A stretch of 64,000 nucleotides of DNA from assembly GCA_050291245.1 (NCBI GenBank), contig JBNKJP010000016.1:1-64000 (forward strand), read 5' to 3'. The notes under the pieces were generated by a model, which was given only the letters and a program-made list of their open reading frames with translations, did no database searches and was not told the DNA's origin. Position numbers and translations under genes: made by a program. How positions within the stretch are numbered: the stretch's first letter is position 1; every line of letters starts with the position of its first letter. This document shows, one piece after another, positions 42,526 through 51,855 of this stretch. The DNA is from Thiodiazotropha sp050291245. GTDB taxonomy: Bacteria; Pseudomonadota; Gammaproteobacteria; Chromatiales; Chromatiaceae.

Positions 42526-44130
42526 TCAGAATTCATGACCGAACTTGCCCTCGGTCCCTGTTTTGTCCGGCCCCAATGAAGGATGTCTTCCCTCCATCTT
42601 GCCCAACAGATAAAACTCGGTGTCGCTCGGTTCGACGAAATCGTCGGTGGGCAGTTTCGCCAGTTCTCCATCGAACGCCTTGGCCAGACGCGGTGTCACG
42701 AAGATCACCAGCTCCGTCTGACCCTTGACGAACTCCTGACTGCGAAACAGCGCGCCAAGAATGGGGATATCAGCCAGACCGGGAAACTTGCGCACATTCT
42801 CACGCAGGTTTTCACTGATCAGGCCCGCGATCGCAATGGTCTGACCGCTCGGTACCTCTACGGTGGCGTTGGCCGCCCGCTTGCTCAGCGCTGGGATGAA
42901 ATAGTTGGTCGATGAGAGTCCTTCGGCGAAACCCAGCCGCAAGGCGTTGTCGTCAGCCAATTCCGATACCGAGACATTAACCTTCAGACTGACCAGCCCT
43001 GAATCGAGCACCACCGGAACGAATACCAGCCCCACGCCGTACTCCTTGAACTGCACTGTCACACCACCATCGGTCTGGGGCACCGGAATCGGAAACTCTC
43101 CGCCGGAGATGAACTTCGCCTCCTGACCGCTCAGGGTCGTCAGGTTGGGTTCGGCCAGGACCTTGGCCAACCCCTTGTTCTTGGCCGCGTCGACCACCAG
43201 TTCGAACAGAAAGTGGCCACTCAGATACTGCATGTACAGGCCCGTGTCCTCGATCCCGCTCTGGTTCGGCGCGAACTCGTTGACCGCCGGCCCCCACACA
43301 CTCTCACTGTTGAATACCGGCACACGGACATCCCCCAACGTCGGATCGCTGATAATCGCATCGGGAAAAGTCGCGCCACCGTTGACTGCGCCAAACTTCC
43401 AGGATGAGTGATTCGAAAAGGCGTTGAAATCGATATCGAGCCGGCGTACCAGGCTGCGTGAAATCTCGGCCACCTTGACCTCGAGCAACACTTGTTGCGC
43501 CCCGCCGATCTGCAACAGATTCAACAACTGCTCGCTTTTGTCCTTCTGACCATTGTTTTGTTCGTCCATGAGATAGGTCTTGGCCAGATCCAACGCCGCG
43601 CTCATCTTCTGCGGACAAGAGACTTCGCCGCTCAATACAATGCTCTCCTGAGAGGAGGCCACCTGAATGTTCTCTTCCGGCAAAAAATGGTGCAGCTTTT
43701 GTTTTAAGCCGGCGAGGTCATGGGTGACCTGCAGACCGATGATCTCCTGTACCCGTTTCTGTCTGTCCCACACGATGGCGTTGGTCGTCCCCAGACGCTT
43801 GCCTACCAGGTAGATTTCGTGTGAGTTGATCACCAGCATATCCACTAACTCGGGATTGGCCACCGAGACCTGTCCCACCGATTTGGGCAGTTTGAGCACG
43901 ATGGATTTATGCAATGGCACATTCACACTCTGCCGCTCTTGCGCCATCACCCCATAGGGATGCTCGGAAAAAGACTCGGCAAACAGCACGAGCGGAGTCC
44001 ATGAAAGCAGCACGATAACGATCCAGAACAGCAATAACCCTCGATACATGCTCGTCTCGGCTTTGGAAATCTTGCTCTGTTTACCCGCTCGACGGTAAGT
44101 CTTATGCTTAATCTCTGTGTGATTGTCCAT
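42526..44130 (-). CDS. rcpA: RcpA/CpaC outer membrane secretin
   Basis: The 534-residue protein has a membrane segment near residue 30-50, the BON-like N-terminal domain (SIVLKLPKSVGQVSVANPEL) and a secretin domain (VLAEPNLTTLSGQEAKFISG, GGEFPIPVPQ; LSKRAANATVEVPSGQTIAI) ending with FVKGQTELVIFVTPRL. It is the outer-membrane pore through which Flp pili emerge. The cytoplasmic N-terminal leader of about 28 residues is longer than usual, so an ATG at 44049 may be the true start. Confidence 0.94.
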   Translation of the reverse strand: MDNHTEIKHKTYRRAGKQSKISKAETSMYRGLLLFWIVIVLLSWTPLVLFAESFSEHPYGVMAQERQSVNVPLHKSIVLKLPKSVGQVSVANPELVDMLVINSHEIYLVGKRLGTTNAIVWDRQKRVQEIIGLQVTHDLAGLKQKLHHFLPEENIQVASSQESIVLSGEVSCPQKMSAALDLAKTYLMDEQNNGQKDKSEQLLNLLQIGGAQQVLLEVKVAEISRSLVRRLDIDFNAFSNHSSWKFGAVNGGATFPDAIISDPTLGDVRVPVFNSESVWGPAVNEFAPNQSGIEDTGLYMQYLSGHFLFELVVDAAKNKGLAKVLAEPNLTTLSGQEAKFISGGEFPIPVPQTDGGVTVQFKEYGVGLVFVPVVLDSGLVSLKVNVSVSELADDNALRLGFAEGLSSTNYFIPALSKRAANATVEVPSGQTIAIAGLISENLRENVRKFPGLADIPILGALFRSQEFVKGQTELVIFVTPRLAKAFDGELAKLPTDDFVEPSDTEFYLLGKMEGRHPSLGPDKTGTEGKFGHEF

Positions 44131-44152
44131 GACTGACTCTCTTGCTCGTTAC

Positions 44153-44947
44153 TCAATTGGTCACCAGAATCCGGCTCTTCTCGATCCCTTTGATAACATC
44201 CACCCGATATCCGAATGAACGTTTCGTGACGGAAGCTTTTTTTCCTGTCTTCACAACCGTTTTTGTCGGATCGGCCTTCGGACTTGCTGTTGCCTTGTCG
44301 AGGGGATTGCGCAGGGTCAGTTGCAATTTGCCCTCTTCGGTGGCTTTGACAATCTGCTCGGCCTGACTGGGCGTGACCTCCAGGGTTACGGCGCGCACGA
44401 TCACCGGATCGTTTTTATCGGAACTCACGGTCTGATCCACCGCCAACACCTTCAGGTTCTCGACGATGGTTTTGGAGGTCATTCCTCGATTGCCCGCTTC
44501 ACGTTTTGTGGAGACCACATCGACCCGGTTGCTCGGCAACAGAAAACCGGCTACGCCGATCACATCGTTGACCCGCACGGCCAGCGCCCGTTTGCCATTC
44601 TCGATCACCGCCGCCAACGGGCTGCCCCCCTCAAACAAGGTGAGGCGCTTTTCGGTTAGAATCTCCCCCTCATACAAGGGCTGGGTCACCACCCTTCCAA
44701 GGGCGTCGTCGAGGTTGGTGATACTGTCCTCGGAGATAGCCTCGGAAGGCAGGGGCATCACCTTGAGATGGGTGGCCTGCAGTTGGGCGCCGACCGGGAT
44801 ATCCCCGGTAGTGACCACCACCTGCCCGGTTTGCTGCTGATGCTCTGCAGCGCCCAATCTCTGGCTGATCCAGCTGTTCGCCACCATCGCCGCCAACCCG
44901 GCGATACAGAGGGAAAGAACAAGGGTTAACAAGGCTCTGACCTTCAT
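44153..44947 (-). CDS. rcpC: RcpC/CpaB pilus assembly protein
   Basis: The true start is ATG 44947, MKVRALLTLVLSLCIAGLAA, 4 bp after the upstream ATPase gene, giving 264 residues. It shows the SAF domain (VVVTTGDIPVGAQLQATHLK) and the CpaB segment GKRALAVRVNDVIGVAGFLL. It works with the secretin in the periplasm. An additional 32 codons upstream in frame overlap the ATPase gene and are excluded. Confidence 0.92.
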   Translation of the reverse strand: MKVRALLTLVLSLCIAGLAAMVANSWISQRLGAAEHQQQTGQVVVTTGDIPVGAQLQATHLKVMPLPSEAISEDSITNLDDALGRVVTQPLYEGEILTEKRLTLFEGGSPLAAVIENGKRALAVRVNDVIGVAGFLLPSNRVDVVSTKREAGNRGMTSKTIVENLKVLAVDQTVSSDKNDPVIVRAVTLEVTPSQAEQIVKATEEGKLQLTLRNPLDKATASPKADPTKTVVKTGKKASVTKRSFGYRVDVIKGIEKSRILVTN

Positions 44948-44951
44948 GTTT

Positions 44952-46295
44952 CTATACCTCCAGAAAATAGTTACGCCACGCCCAACGCAGGCTGGGCCGA
45001 TCGATCCGGCCACCCCCCAGATAACGCCGATAGTCCAAGGCAAGTTGCAGAAGATCCCGGGGATGGCAGGGCAACAACGGAATACGCTGTTTGGTGTAGA
45101 GTTCGCAGATCACAAAATCCAGGCAGTCCCGATCGAATGGGATGCCCAGTTGGTCGCAACTCTGTTGCCAGATCTTTTCGTATTCGTTAGGCGTCGAGGG
45201 CCGAAAGCGCAGCTTGTAACCGATACGGCGCAAAAAGGCCTCGTCCACCAGTGCCTTCGGCGGCAAATTGGTGGAGAAAACCAGAACCAGTTCGAAGGGA
45301 ATGCTAAAACGCTCGCCGCTGTTCAACGCGAGTTGGTCACGGCGCTCCTCCATCGGCAGGATCCAGCGATTGAGCAAGGCGACCGGCGGTATGCGTTGCC
45401 GTCCCAGATCGTCGATGATCAATAACCCGCCGTTGGCCTTGAGTTGCAACGGCGCGGTGTAGATCCGCTTCGCGGAGTTGTACTGCAGATCGAGCATCTC
45501 CAGAGTCAGCTCGCCAGCTCCGACAACCACCGGGCGTTCACACCAGACAAAGCGGTTATCGATTCCCTGACGCAGATGGGTTTCTTGTGGCGAGGGCTCT
45601 TGGGGAAGCGGATGGTGCACACTCGCATCGAAAATCCGAATCATGCTGTCGCCCACGGTCAGGGCATGAGGCAACAGCATGGGAGGCCCCAAGGCCCGCC
45701 GCAGGCGCCGGGCGATAAAGCTTTTGCCGGTTCCCGGCTCGCCATAGATAAAAATCGCCCGGCCGGAATGGATCGCCGGTCCCAGGCGGCTGATCAAGGC
45801 CGGATCGATAACCGTATCGGAAAAGCGTTCGACAAACCGTTCCCGGGTCAGTGGGAAGCATCTGGGAGACTGAGCGGAGAGCACCTTTTCGTACTGCTCC
45901 AGGGTGACAGGCGCCGCACCGCAATAGCCCTCTCGTCGAAAAGCCTCGGCCGCACTCGCTTGTCCCCGCTCAGTCAAACGAAAGCGCAGCAACTGACCGC
46001 CGTCATGCTGAGTGCTCAATTCCACCCGCCCCTGGTCGCGCAGCAGCTGTAGCAACTCCTCCACCACCACACCCGGCAAGGCCAGGCGTGACGCCAATTC
46101 ACCCAGATCCAGTACGCCTGACTGCGAAAACAACTTACAGGCCAGATCGGCAAGTAACCCGGTCGAAAGTCCGGTTTCGGCCAAGGATGCCGGCTTCGTG
46201 ACCAATGTCAAAAGATCGCTCAGGTGCTCTTCCTCACTTTCTGAGCTTTGTGCATTCAGCGTGTTTCTGTTGCTGTCGGAGCGTGCCTTCAACAT
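44952..46295 (-). CDS. AAA+ ATPase with N-terminal winged-helix region, Tad-associated
   Basis: From ATG 46295 (4 bp after the prepilin peptidase stop) the protein has about 447 residues. Residues 20-150 suggest a winged-helix-like module (LADLACKLFSQSGVLDLGEL). The AAA core has Walker A FIYGEPGTGKSFIARRLRRA, Walker B LLIIDDLGRQ and sensor VLVFSTNLPPKALVDEAFLR. It is not a sigma-54 activator (no GAFTGA) and resembles AAA ATPases found in some Tad loci of unknown role. It could be a remodeller for assembly or gene control. Confidence 0.85.
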   Translation of the reverse strand: MLKARSDSNRNTLNAQSSESEEEHLSDLLTLVTKPASLAETGLSTGLLADLACKLFSQSGVLDLGELASRLALPGVVVEELLQLLRDQGRVELSTQHDGGQLLRFRLTERGQASAAEAFRREGYCGAAPVTLEQYEKVLSAQSPRCFPLTRERFVERFSDTVIDPALISRLGPAIHSGRAIFIYGEPGTGKSFIARRLRRALGPPMLLPHALTVGDSMIRIFDASVHHPLPQEPSPQETHLRQGIDNRFVWCERPVVVGAGELTLEMLDLQYNSAKRIYTAPLQLKANGGLLIIDDLGRQRIPPVALLNRWILPMEERRDQLALNSGERFSIPFELVLVFSTNLPPKALVDEAFLRRIGYKLRFRPSTPNEYEKIWQQSCDQLGIPFDRDCLDFVICELYTKQRIPLLPCHPRDLLQLALDYRRYLGGGRIDRPSLRWAWRNYFLEV

Positions 46296-46299
46296 GCGT

Positions 46300-46815
46300 C
46301 TAGACCTTTTGCATAATGAAGAAGAGGACAGATCCCAGCGCATAGAAAGGCGCCATGGGGAGGCGGTGCTTCAGCGCCAAACCCACGCCGGAAAACAACA
46401 CCCGGAACTGACCGCTCAGTAACAAGGTTTGCGCAAACCCGAGCGTGTGCCCTACGCCCTCACTGACCCCCGTGCGCCAGACAAAGCGCAATGCGATAAA
46501 CACTGCACCCGCTACAGCGGAAAGCGCAAAAATCGATAGGATCGCTCCCGGCCCGCAGAACAGTCCCAGGGTTGCCAACAGCTTGAGATCCCCCGCGCCT
46601 GTGAAGCGCAGCAGATATCCCGGCAGTATCAACAGAAACCCGGTGACGAATCCCGCGAGCCCCATGAGCAAACCCGCCGTGCCCGCACTGGCAAACGCCA
46701 GACCCAACCCCCAGGGAAGACTCGCCACCAACAAGGCGTTGGGGATTCTTCCAGCATGAAGGTCATAGCCGGCCGCGACAGCGACAAGCAACAGCATGGG
46801 GAGCATGTTTCCCAT
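46300..46815 (-). CDS. tadV: TadV/CpaA prepilin peptidase
   Basis: From ATG 46815 the 171-residue polytopic protein has the two aspartates of the peptidase A24 family, in GYDLHAGRIPNALL and FTGAGDLKLLATLGLF. It cleaves the leader of the Flp pilin and the pseudopilins. The frame is open to 46884, but the extra residues are not membrane-like and lack family similarity. Confidence 0.9.
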   Translation of the reverse strand: MGNMLPMLLLVAVAAGYDLHAGRIPNALLVASLPWGLGLAFASAGTAGLLMGLAGFVTGFLLILPGYLLRFTGAGDLKLLATLGLFCGPGAILSIFALSAVAGAVFIALRFVWRTGVSEGVGHTLGFAQTLLLSGQFRVLFSGVGLALKHRLPMAPFYALGSVLFFIMQKV

Positions 46816-46969
46816 CTTGCCAACCAACCCTTCGATGATTCCGTTATCCCTGAACGGAAAAAAATCAAATCGACAACAACACAACGTCGATCATTCCCGG
46901 GCTTAACTTTGAAGAGATCCCAGCTAAGCCGGGGAGACAGATAAAACGGTCGCTATACTATAGCTGCGA

Positions 46970-47149
46970 TTAAGGGGTAACATTCCCAATAGCATTACCG
47001 ATTCGAGTGACAAGAGCAGTAAGCGGGGCGTTAAGGACATTTGTATACAGGGGGATCGCCACCGCCAAGACCAGTGCCACGACAATTAACCACTCCGCGG
47101 TCTCTGCGCCCGTCTCATCTTGCCAAAGGGTCATTATGAAGTGTTTCAT
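46970..47149 (-). CDS. flp: Flp-type major pilin
   Basis: ATG 47149, with AGGAG upstream, gives a 59-residue prepilin, MKHFIMTLWQDETGAETAEW. The Gly-Ala-Glu-Thr-Ala-Glu processing site (cleavage after Gly, Glu at +5) and the hydrophobic segment LIVVALVLAVAIPLYTNVL are typical of Flp pilins. It is the first gene of the Tad operon and lies downstream of a sigma-54 promoter at 47342-47355. The longer frame up to 47311 is not part of it. Confidence 0.93.
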   Translation of the reverse strand: MKHFIMTLWQDETGAETAEWLIVVALVLAVAIPLYTNVLNAPLTALVTRIGNAIGNVTP

Positions 47150-47341
47150 TCGACTCTCCTTGAGTGTTTGAATGGATACTCGAGGAACGCCGGATCGTTT
47201 GTTACGGACAGCGCCGTTGCAAACCATCGAGCCATCGAGCCAGAAGCCTGAGAGGCTTCCGCTCACCCACCATCCTTTGCTACTCTCCCCGTCCAGAATA
47301 GCGGCGTCCAAATCTCAATTCAGGAAAGCAGCAATGATTGA

Positions 47342-47355
47342 GCATAATAGGTGCC
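47342..47355 (-). promoter_or_regulatory. Sigma-54 promoter of the flp/Tad operon
   Basis: On the minus strand TTGGCACCTATTATGCT has GG at 47355-47354 and GC at 47343-47342, separated by exactly 10 bp, the invariant -24/-12 pattern (consensus TGGCAC-N5-TTGC). The start site would be about 180 nt before the flp ATG. A second TTGGCAC-like match near 47415 lacks the GC box. Confidence 0.75.
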
Positions 47356-48043
47356 AAGGTTGTTTTGAAAATGTTCTTACCGTCCCAACAATCCCTTTCA
47401 TCATGTTTATGTGCCAAACATCTTTTTATGCTTGAGACACGATTCTTGCCCAGGACTATGTCTCATGACAAAAAGTCAAACAGTCGCTAACGAGGTATCT
47501 ATTAATCGACCCTAAGTAGCTGATTGAATGACGGATAGACCCTCGCGAATCCACCTGACGAGTGCAGAGAAAAAACGCACGGAAGATTTGCTGATGCCGG
47601 GGGTTACCGGCACACGGAAGGCGAGCGCGATATCTTTGCGCATGTCGCATTTAACACAGCATCAAGAATGGGTTTGGAATATTTACACGGCATGCAACGA
47701 TACGAAATCAACGATCTGTTAACTATTTCGACACATTGAACTATCGCATCCATGTTTTCTGTTTTTATAGATATTACATTCTGTTAACGAACGTCACAGC
47801 TTTTTGCATGAAGCCCGTTGCGCCTCTACTTCGTATTTAACAACAATCCAAGAATCTACCGTCTAAATTATTGTTTAATTTTTCGACACTTGATCTATCC
47901 AAGGAAAAACAATTTTTTCCAAATCAGTCCAATCTTCGTAATCTTCATTAATGGTCTTCTCCCGCTACTTTGATAGTGAGTAACATCTCCATCACGGCGT
48001 ATCGACGCAGATTAGTGGTGAGGGAGGAGACCGATTTCATCGG
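47356..48043. other. Long intergenic region upstream of the Tad operon
   Basis: About 690 bp, AT-rich from 47650 on, between the flp promoter and tex. It probably contains activator sites for the sigma-54 promoter, but none is assignable. A plus-strand frame at 47528-47722 (RPSRIHLTSAEKKRTEDLL) faintly resembles the N-terminal domain of IS630 transposases and may be a remnant. Confidence 0.45.
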
Positions 48044-50359
48044 TTAGCCTTTCCCGATTCGGGCGAAGGCCGCGGCCATCGCACCGGCCGGGGCCTGGGT
48101 TTGCGGTTTCTTACCCGGCCGCCGGGGCTTACCCTCTTTCCGGACATCCCCGCCACGCCGGGTCTCCCTGGGCTGCGCGGAGGCCTCGTCGGTCAGACGC
48201 ATGCTCAAACCGATACGCCGGCGGGGAATGTCCACTTCCATCACCTTGACCTTGACCAGATCCCCCGCCTTGACCACATCATGGGGATCCTTGACGAACC
48301 GGTCTGCCAGGGCGGAGATGTGCACCAGGCCGTCCTGATGGACCCCGATGTCGACGAAGGCACCGAAGTTGGTCACGTTGGTCACCACCCCCTCCAGGAT
48401 CATGCCATCCTGCAGGTCCTCGAGGGTCTCGACCCCCTCCTTGAAACTGGCGGTCTTGAACTCCGGACGGGGGTCTCGGCCCGGCTTCTCCAGTTCATGG
48501 ATGATGTCCCGCACCGTGGGCAGACCGAACTTATCATCGGTATAATCATTCGCCGCCAGGGTGTTGAGAAAGCGGCTATCGCCGATCAACTGGGTCATCG
48601 GCCGGCCGGTTTTCGCCAGGATGCGCTCCACCACCGGATAGGCCTCCGGGTGTACGGAGGAGGCGTCCAGGGGATCGTCACCGTTCATGATGCGCAGGAA
48701 TCCTGCGCACTGCTCGAAGGCCTTGGCCCCCAGTCGGGGTACCTCGAGGATCTGCCGGCGATTGCGGAAAGAGCCGTTTTCCTCCCGGTACCGGACGATA
48801 TTCGCCGCGAGACTGGAAGAGAGCCCGGCTACCCGCTGCAGCAGGGGCACCGAGGCCATATTGATATCCACCCCGACCCCGTTGACGCAATCCTCCACCA
48901 CCGCGTCGAGCTGGCGTGCGAGTTTCACCTGGGAGACATCGTGCTGGTACTGCCCCACACCGATGGATTTCGGATCGATCTTCACCAATTCGGCGAGGGG
49001 ATCCTGCAGTCGGCGGGCGATGGAGACCGCCCCGCGCAGGGAGACATCCAGATCCGGAAACTCTTCGGCGGCGAAGGCCGAGGCGGAATAGACCGAAGCC
49101 CCCGCCTCGCTGACCATCACCTTGGTCAGCCCCAGTTGGGGAAACTGACGGATCAGATCAGCGGCCAGCTTATCGGTCTCACGGGAGGCGGTGCCGTTGC
49201 CGATGCTGATCAGTTGCGCCTGGTGACGCCGCGCCAGGTCGGCGAGTAATCCGATCGACTCCTGCCAGTGTTTTTTCGGCACATGGGGATAGATGGTCGC
49301 AGTCTCCAGCAGCTTGCCGGTCTGGTCCACCACCGCCACCTTAACCCCGGTGCGCAGCCCCGGATCCAGGCCGATGGTGGTGCGCGGTCCGGCGGGCGCG
49401 GCCAGCAGCAAGTCATGCAGGTTGCGGGCGAAGACCTGGATCGCCTCCTGCTCCGCAGCCTCCCGCAGACGGGTCTTGAGGTGGGTGTCGAGATGGGTGA
49501 GAATCTTGATCCGCCAGGCCCAGCGCACCACCCCTTGCAACCAGGCATCCGCCCCCCGGCCCTGTTGGGTGATGCCGAAATGTTGCGCGATCATGCCTTC
49601 CGCGATACCCGGTTCGGTGGGTTTCAGCGCCTCCTCGCCGGGCAGCACGATATCCAGGGTCAGAATCCCCTCCTGGCGCCCCCGGAACAGGGCCAGGGCA
49701 CGGTGCGAGGGAATGCCGTGGAGGGCTTCCGAGGCATCGAAATAGTCGGAGAACTTCACCCCCTCTTTCTCTTTGCCCGGGATGACCTTGGAGACCAGCA
49801 GACCCTGCTCCCAGAGGTATTCGCGCAGGCTCCCCACCAGTTCGGCATCCTCGGCGAACCGCTCCATGAGGATCTGGCGGGCGCCCTCGAGGGCCGCCTC
49901 GGCATCCGCCACCCCCTTATCCGCATCGACATAACCGGCGGCCAACTGCTGTGGATCCTGAGTAGGATCCTCGAACAGGCTCTGTGCCAAAGGCTCCAGG
50001 CCTGCCTCCCGGGCGATCTGCGCCTTGGTCCTGCGCTTGGGCTTGTAGGGAAGATAGAGATCCTCGAGACGGGTCTTGGTATCCGCCGCCAGGATGGCGC
50101 CTTTCAACGCTTCGTCCAGCTTGCCCTGCTCCTCGATGGACTTGAGCACCGTCTCCCGGCGCTCCTCGAGCTCCCGCAGATAGACCAGCCGTTCGCTGAG
50201 GTTGCGCAACTGGGTATCGTCCAGCCCCCCTGTCACTTCTTTGCGATAGCGGGCAATGAACGGAACCGTGGCCCCTTCATCCAGCAGCGTGATGGTGGCA
50301 TCGACCTGGGGAACGCGAACCTGTAACTCTTCAGCAATACGACGGGAAATGGACATCAA
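48044..50359 (-). CDS. tex: Tex-family RNA-binding transcription accessory protein
   Basis: The 771-residue protein is collinear with Tex: an N-terminal helical region (TVPFIARYRKEVTGGLDDTQ), a YqgF-like domain (TTIGLDPGLRTGVKVAVVDQ), a helix-hairpin-helix pair (ASVPLLQRVAGLSSSLAANI) and a C-terminal S1 domain (LEGVVTNVTNFGAFVDIGVH). The tail is basic and Arg/Lys-rich. Tex binds RNA and polymerase and affects toxin and stress gene expression in several bacteria. It is complete. Confidence 0.97.
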   Translation of the reverse strand: MMSISRRIAEELQVRVPQVDATITLLDEGATVPFIARYRKEVTGGLDDTQLRNLSERLVYLRELEERRETVLKSIEEQGKLDEALKGAILAADTKTRLEDLYLPYKPKRRTKAQIAREAGLEPLAQSLFEDPTQDPQQLAAGYVDADKGVADAEAALEGARQILMERFAEDAELVGSLREYLWEQGLLVSKVIPGKEKEGVKFSDYFDASEALHGIPSHRALALFRGRQEGILTLDIVLPGEEALKPTEPGIAEGMIAQHFGITQQGRGADAWLQGVVRWAWRIKILTHLDTHLKTRLREAAEQEAIQVFARNLHDLLLAAPAGPRTTIGLDPGLRTGVKVAVVDQTGKLLETATIYPHVPKKHWQESIGLLADLARRHQAQLISIGNGTASRETDKLAADLIRQFPQLGLTKVMVSEAGASVYSASAFAAEEFPDLDVSLRGAVSIARRLQDPLAELVKIDPKSIGVGQYQHDVSQVKLARQLDAVVEDCVNGVGVDINMASVPLLQRVAGLSSSLAANIVRYREENGSFRNRRQILEVPRLGAKAFEQCAGFLRIMNGDDPLDASSVHPEAYPVVERILAKTGRPMTQLIGDSRFLNTLAANDYTDDKFGLPTVRDIIHELEKPGRDPRPEFKTASFKEGVETLEDLQDGMILEGVVTNVTNFGAFVDIGVHQDGLVHISALADRFVKDPHDVVKAGDLVKVKVMEVDIPRRRIGLSMRLTDEASAQPRETRRGGDVRKEGKPRRPGKKPQTQAPAGAMAAAFARIGKG

Positions 50360-50462
50360 TGAGAGATCCTGTGAGGTGTGTAATCAGGGATTGAGATATT
50401 AATCAACGCCATGACCGGGGGCGTTGGTTTTCCCCCGGTTGGTCAGCTAACCACTTGGGGAA

Positions 50463-51788
50463 TCAGTCGCCCCGTCCGATGGCATAGTAGCTGAAACCCG
50501 CGGCCTTGAGCCGGGCCGGATCGTAGATATTCCGACCGTCGAAGATCACCGGAGCGCTCAGGGACTGTTTGAGGTGATCGAAATCGGGGCTGCGGAATAC
50601 CTGCCACTCGGTGACCACGATCAACGCGTCGGCACCCTGCAGGGTCACCTCCTGATCCTCGCAATAAACCAGATCGTCGCGCTCGCCGTAGATCCGCTGG
50701 CACTCCTCCATGGCCTCCGGATCATAGGCCCGAACCTTGGCCCCAGCGGCCCACAGGGCCTCCATCAATACCCGGCTCGAGGCCTCGCGCATGTCATCGG
50801 TATTGGGCTTGAAAGAGAGCCCCCAGAGGGCGAAGGTTTTGCCCTTCACGTCCCCCTCGTAGTGACGCTGGATCTTGTCGAACAGCACCTGCTTCTGCCG
50901 GTAATTGACCGCCTCCACCGCGCTGAGCAGCTCGGCGTTATAACCCACTTCCCGGGCGGTGCGCTCCAATGCCTTGACGTCCTTGGGAAAACAGGAACCG
51001 CCGTAGCCGCAACCGGGATAGATGAAGGAGTAACCGATGCGCGTGTCCGCGCCGATGCCCCGGCGCACCTCTTCGATGTCGGCACCCAGGCGCTCCGCCA
51101 GATTGGACAGCTCGTTCATGAAACTGATTTTGGTGGCGAGAATCGCGTTGGCCGCGTACTTGGTCAGCTCGGCGGAACGGATGTCCATGGCGACCAACCG
51201 GTCGTGGTTACGGTTGAACGGCGCATAGAGCGCCCGCAGTAGCTCGGTGGTTCTGGGATTGTCGGTACCGATGATGATGCGATCGGGCTTCATGAAATCA
51301 TCGAGGGCCGCGCCTTCCTTGAGAAATTCCGGATTCGACACCACATCGAACTCCACCTGCTTGCCCAGACTTTCCAGGGTTTGATTGATCCGCGCGCGAA
51401 CCTTGTCCGCGGTGCCCACCGGAACCGTAGACTTGTCCACCACCACGCGGTACTCCTGCATGTTGTTGGCGATCGATTCGGCCACCGCCAGGACATACTG
51501 GAGGTCCGCGGAGCCATCTTCATCGGGAGGGGTGCCCACCGCGATGAACTGGAACAGGCCGTGAGACACCGCCTGGGCCACATCGGTGGTGAAACTCAAC
51601 CGCCCGGCCTTGGCGTTGCGCGTTACCATCTCCTCGAGACCCGGCTCGTAGATGGGGATCTCACCCTGGTTGAGCATGTCGATTTTACGGCTGTCCACAT
51701 CCATGCAGACCACCTCGTTACCCACTTCGGCAAGACAGGCGCCGGTCACCAGCCCCACATATCCCGAGCCAAATACAGTTACTTTCAT
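50463..51788 (-). CDS. ugd: UDP-glucose 6-dehydrogenase
   Basis: ATG 51788 is used because AAGGG precedes it by 6 nt; two more codons lie upstream. The protein has the Rossmann start VTVFGSGYVGLVTGACLAEV and the catalytic cysteine loop GCGYGGSCFPKDVKALER. It oxidises UDP-glucose to UDP-glucuronate for capsule, exopolysaccharide or lipid A modification. Its length (about 441 residues) is normal. Confidence 0.96.
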   Translation of the reverse strand: MKVTVFGSGYVGLVTGACLAEVGNEVVCMDVDSRKIDMLNQGEIPIYEPGLEEMVTRNAKAGRLSFTTDVAQAVSHGLFQFIAVGTPPDEDGSADLQYVLAVAESIANNMQEYRVVVDKSTVPVGTADKVRARINQTLESLGKQVEFDVVSNPEFLKEGAALDDFMKPDRIIIGTDNPRTTELLRALYAPFNRNHDRLVAMDIRSAELTKYAANAILATKISFMNELSNLAERLGADIEEVRRGIGADTRIGYSFIYPGCGYGGSCFPKDVKALERTAREVGYNAELLSAVEAVNYRQKQVLFDKIQRHYEGDVKGKTFALWGLSFKPNTDDMREASSRVLMEALWAAGAKVRAYDPEAMEECQRIYGERDDLVYCEDQEVTLQGADALIVVTEWQVFRSPDFDHLKQSLSAPVIFDGRNIYDPARLKAAGFSYYAIGRGD

Positions 51789-51855
51789 TCTCAACCCTTA
51801 TGAAACGATCATAAACAGGGCGCCATGATACTTGCTCGGGAGATCGGAAACCACA

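Noticed and set aside
47408..47424. Second sigma-54-like TTGGCAC site upstream of flp
   Set aside because: The -12 GC dinucleotide is missing at the required distance.
47528..47722. Possible IS630 transposase remnant
   Set aside because: Only a faint resemblance in about 20 residues and no terminal repeats. Kept as a comment in the intergenic entry.
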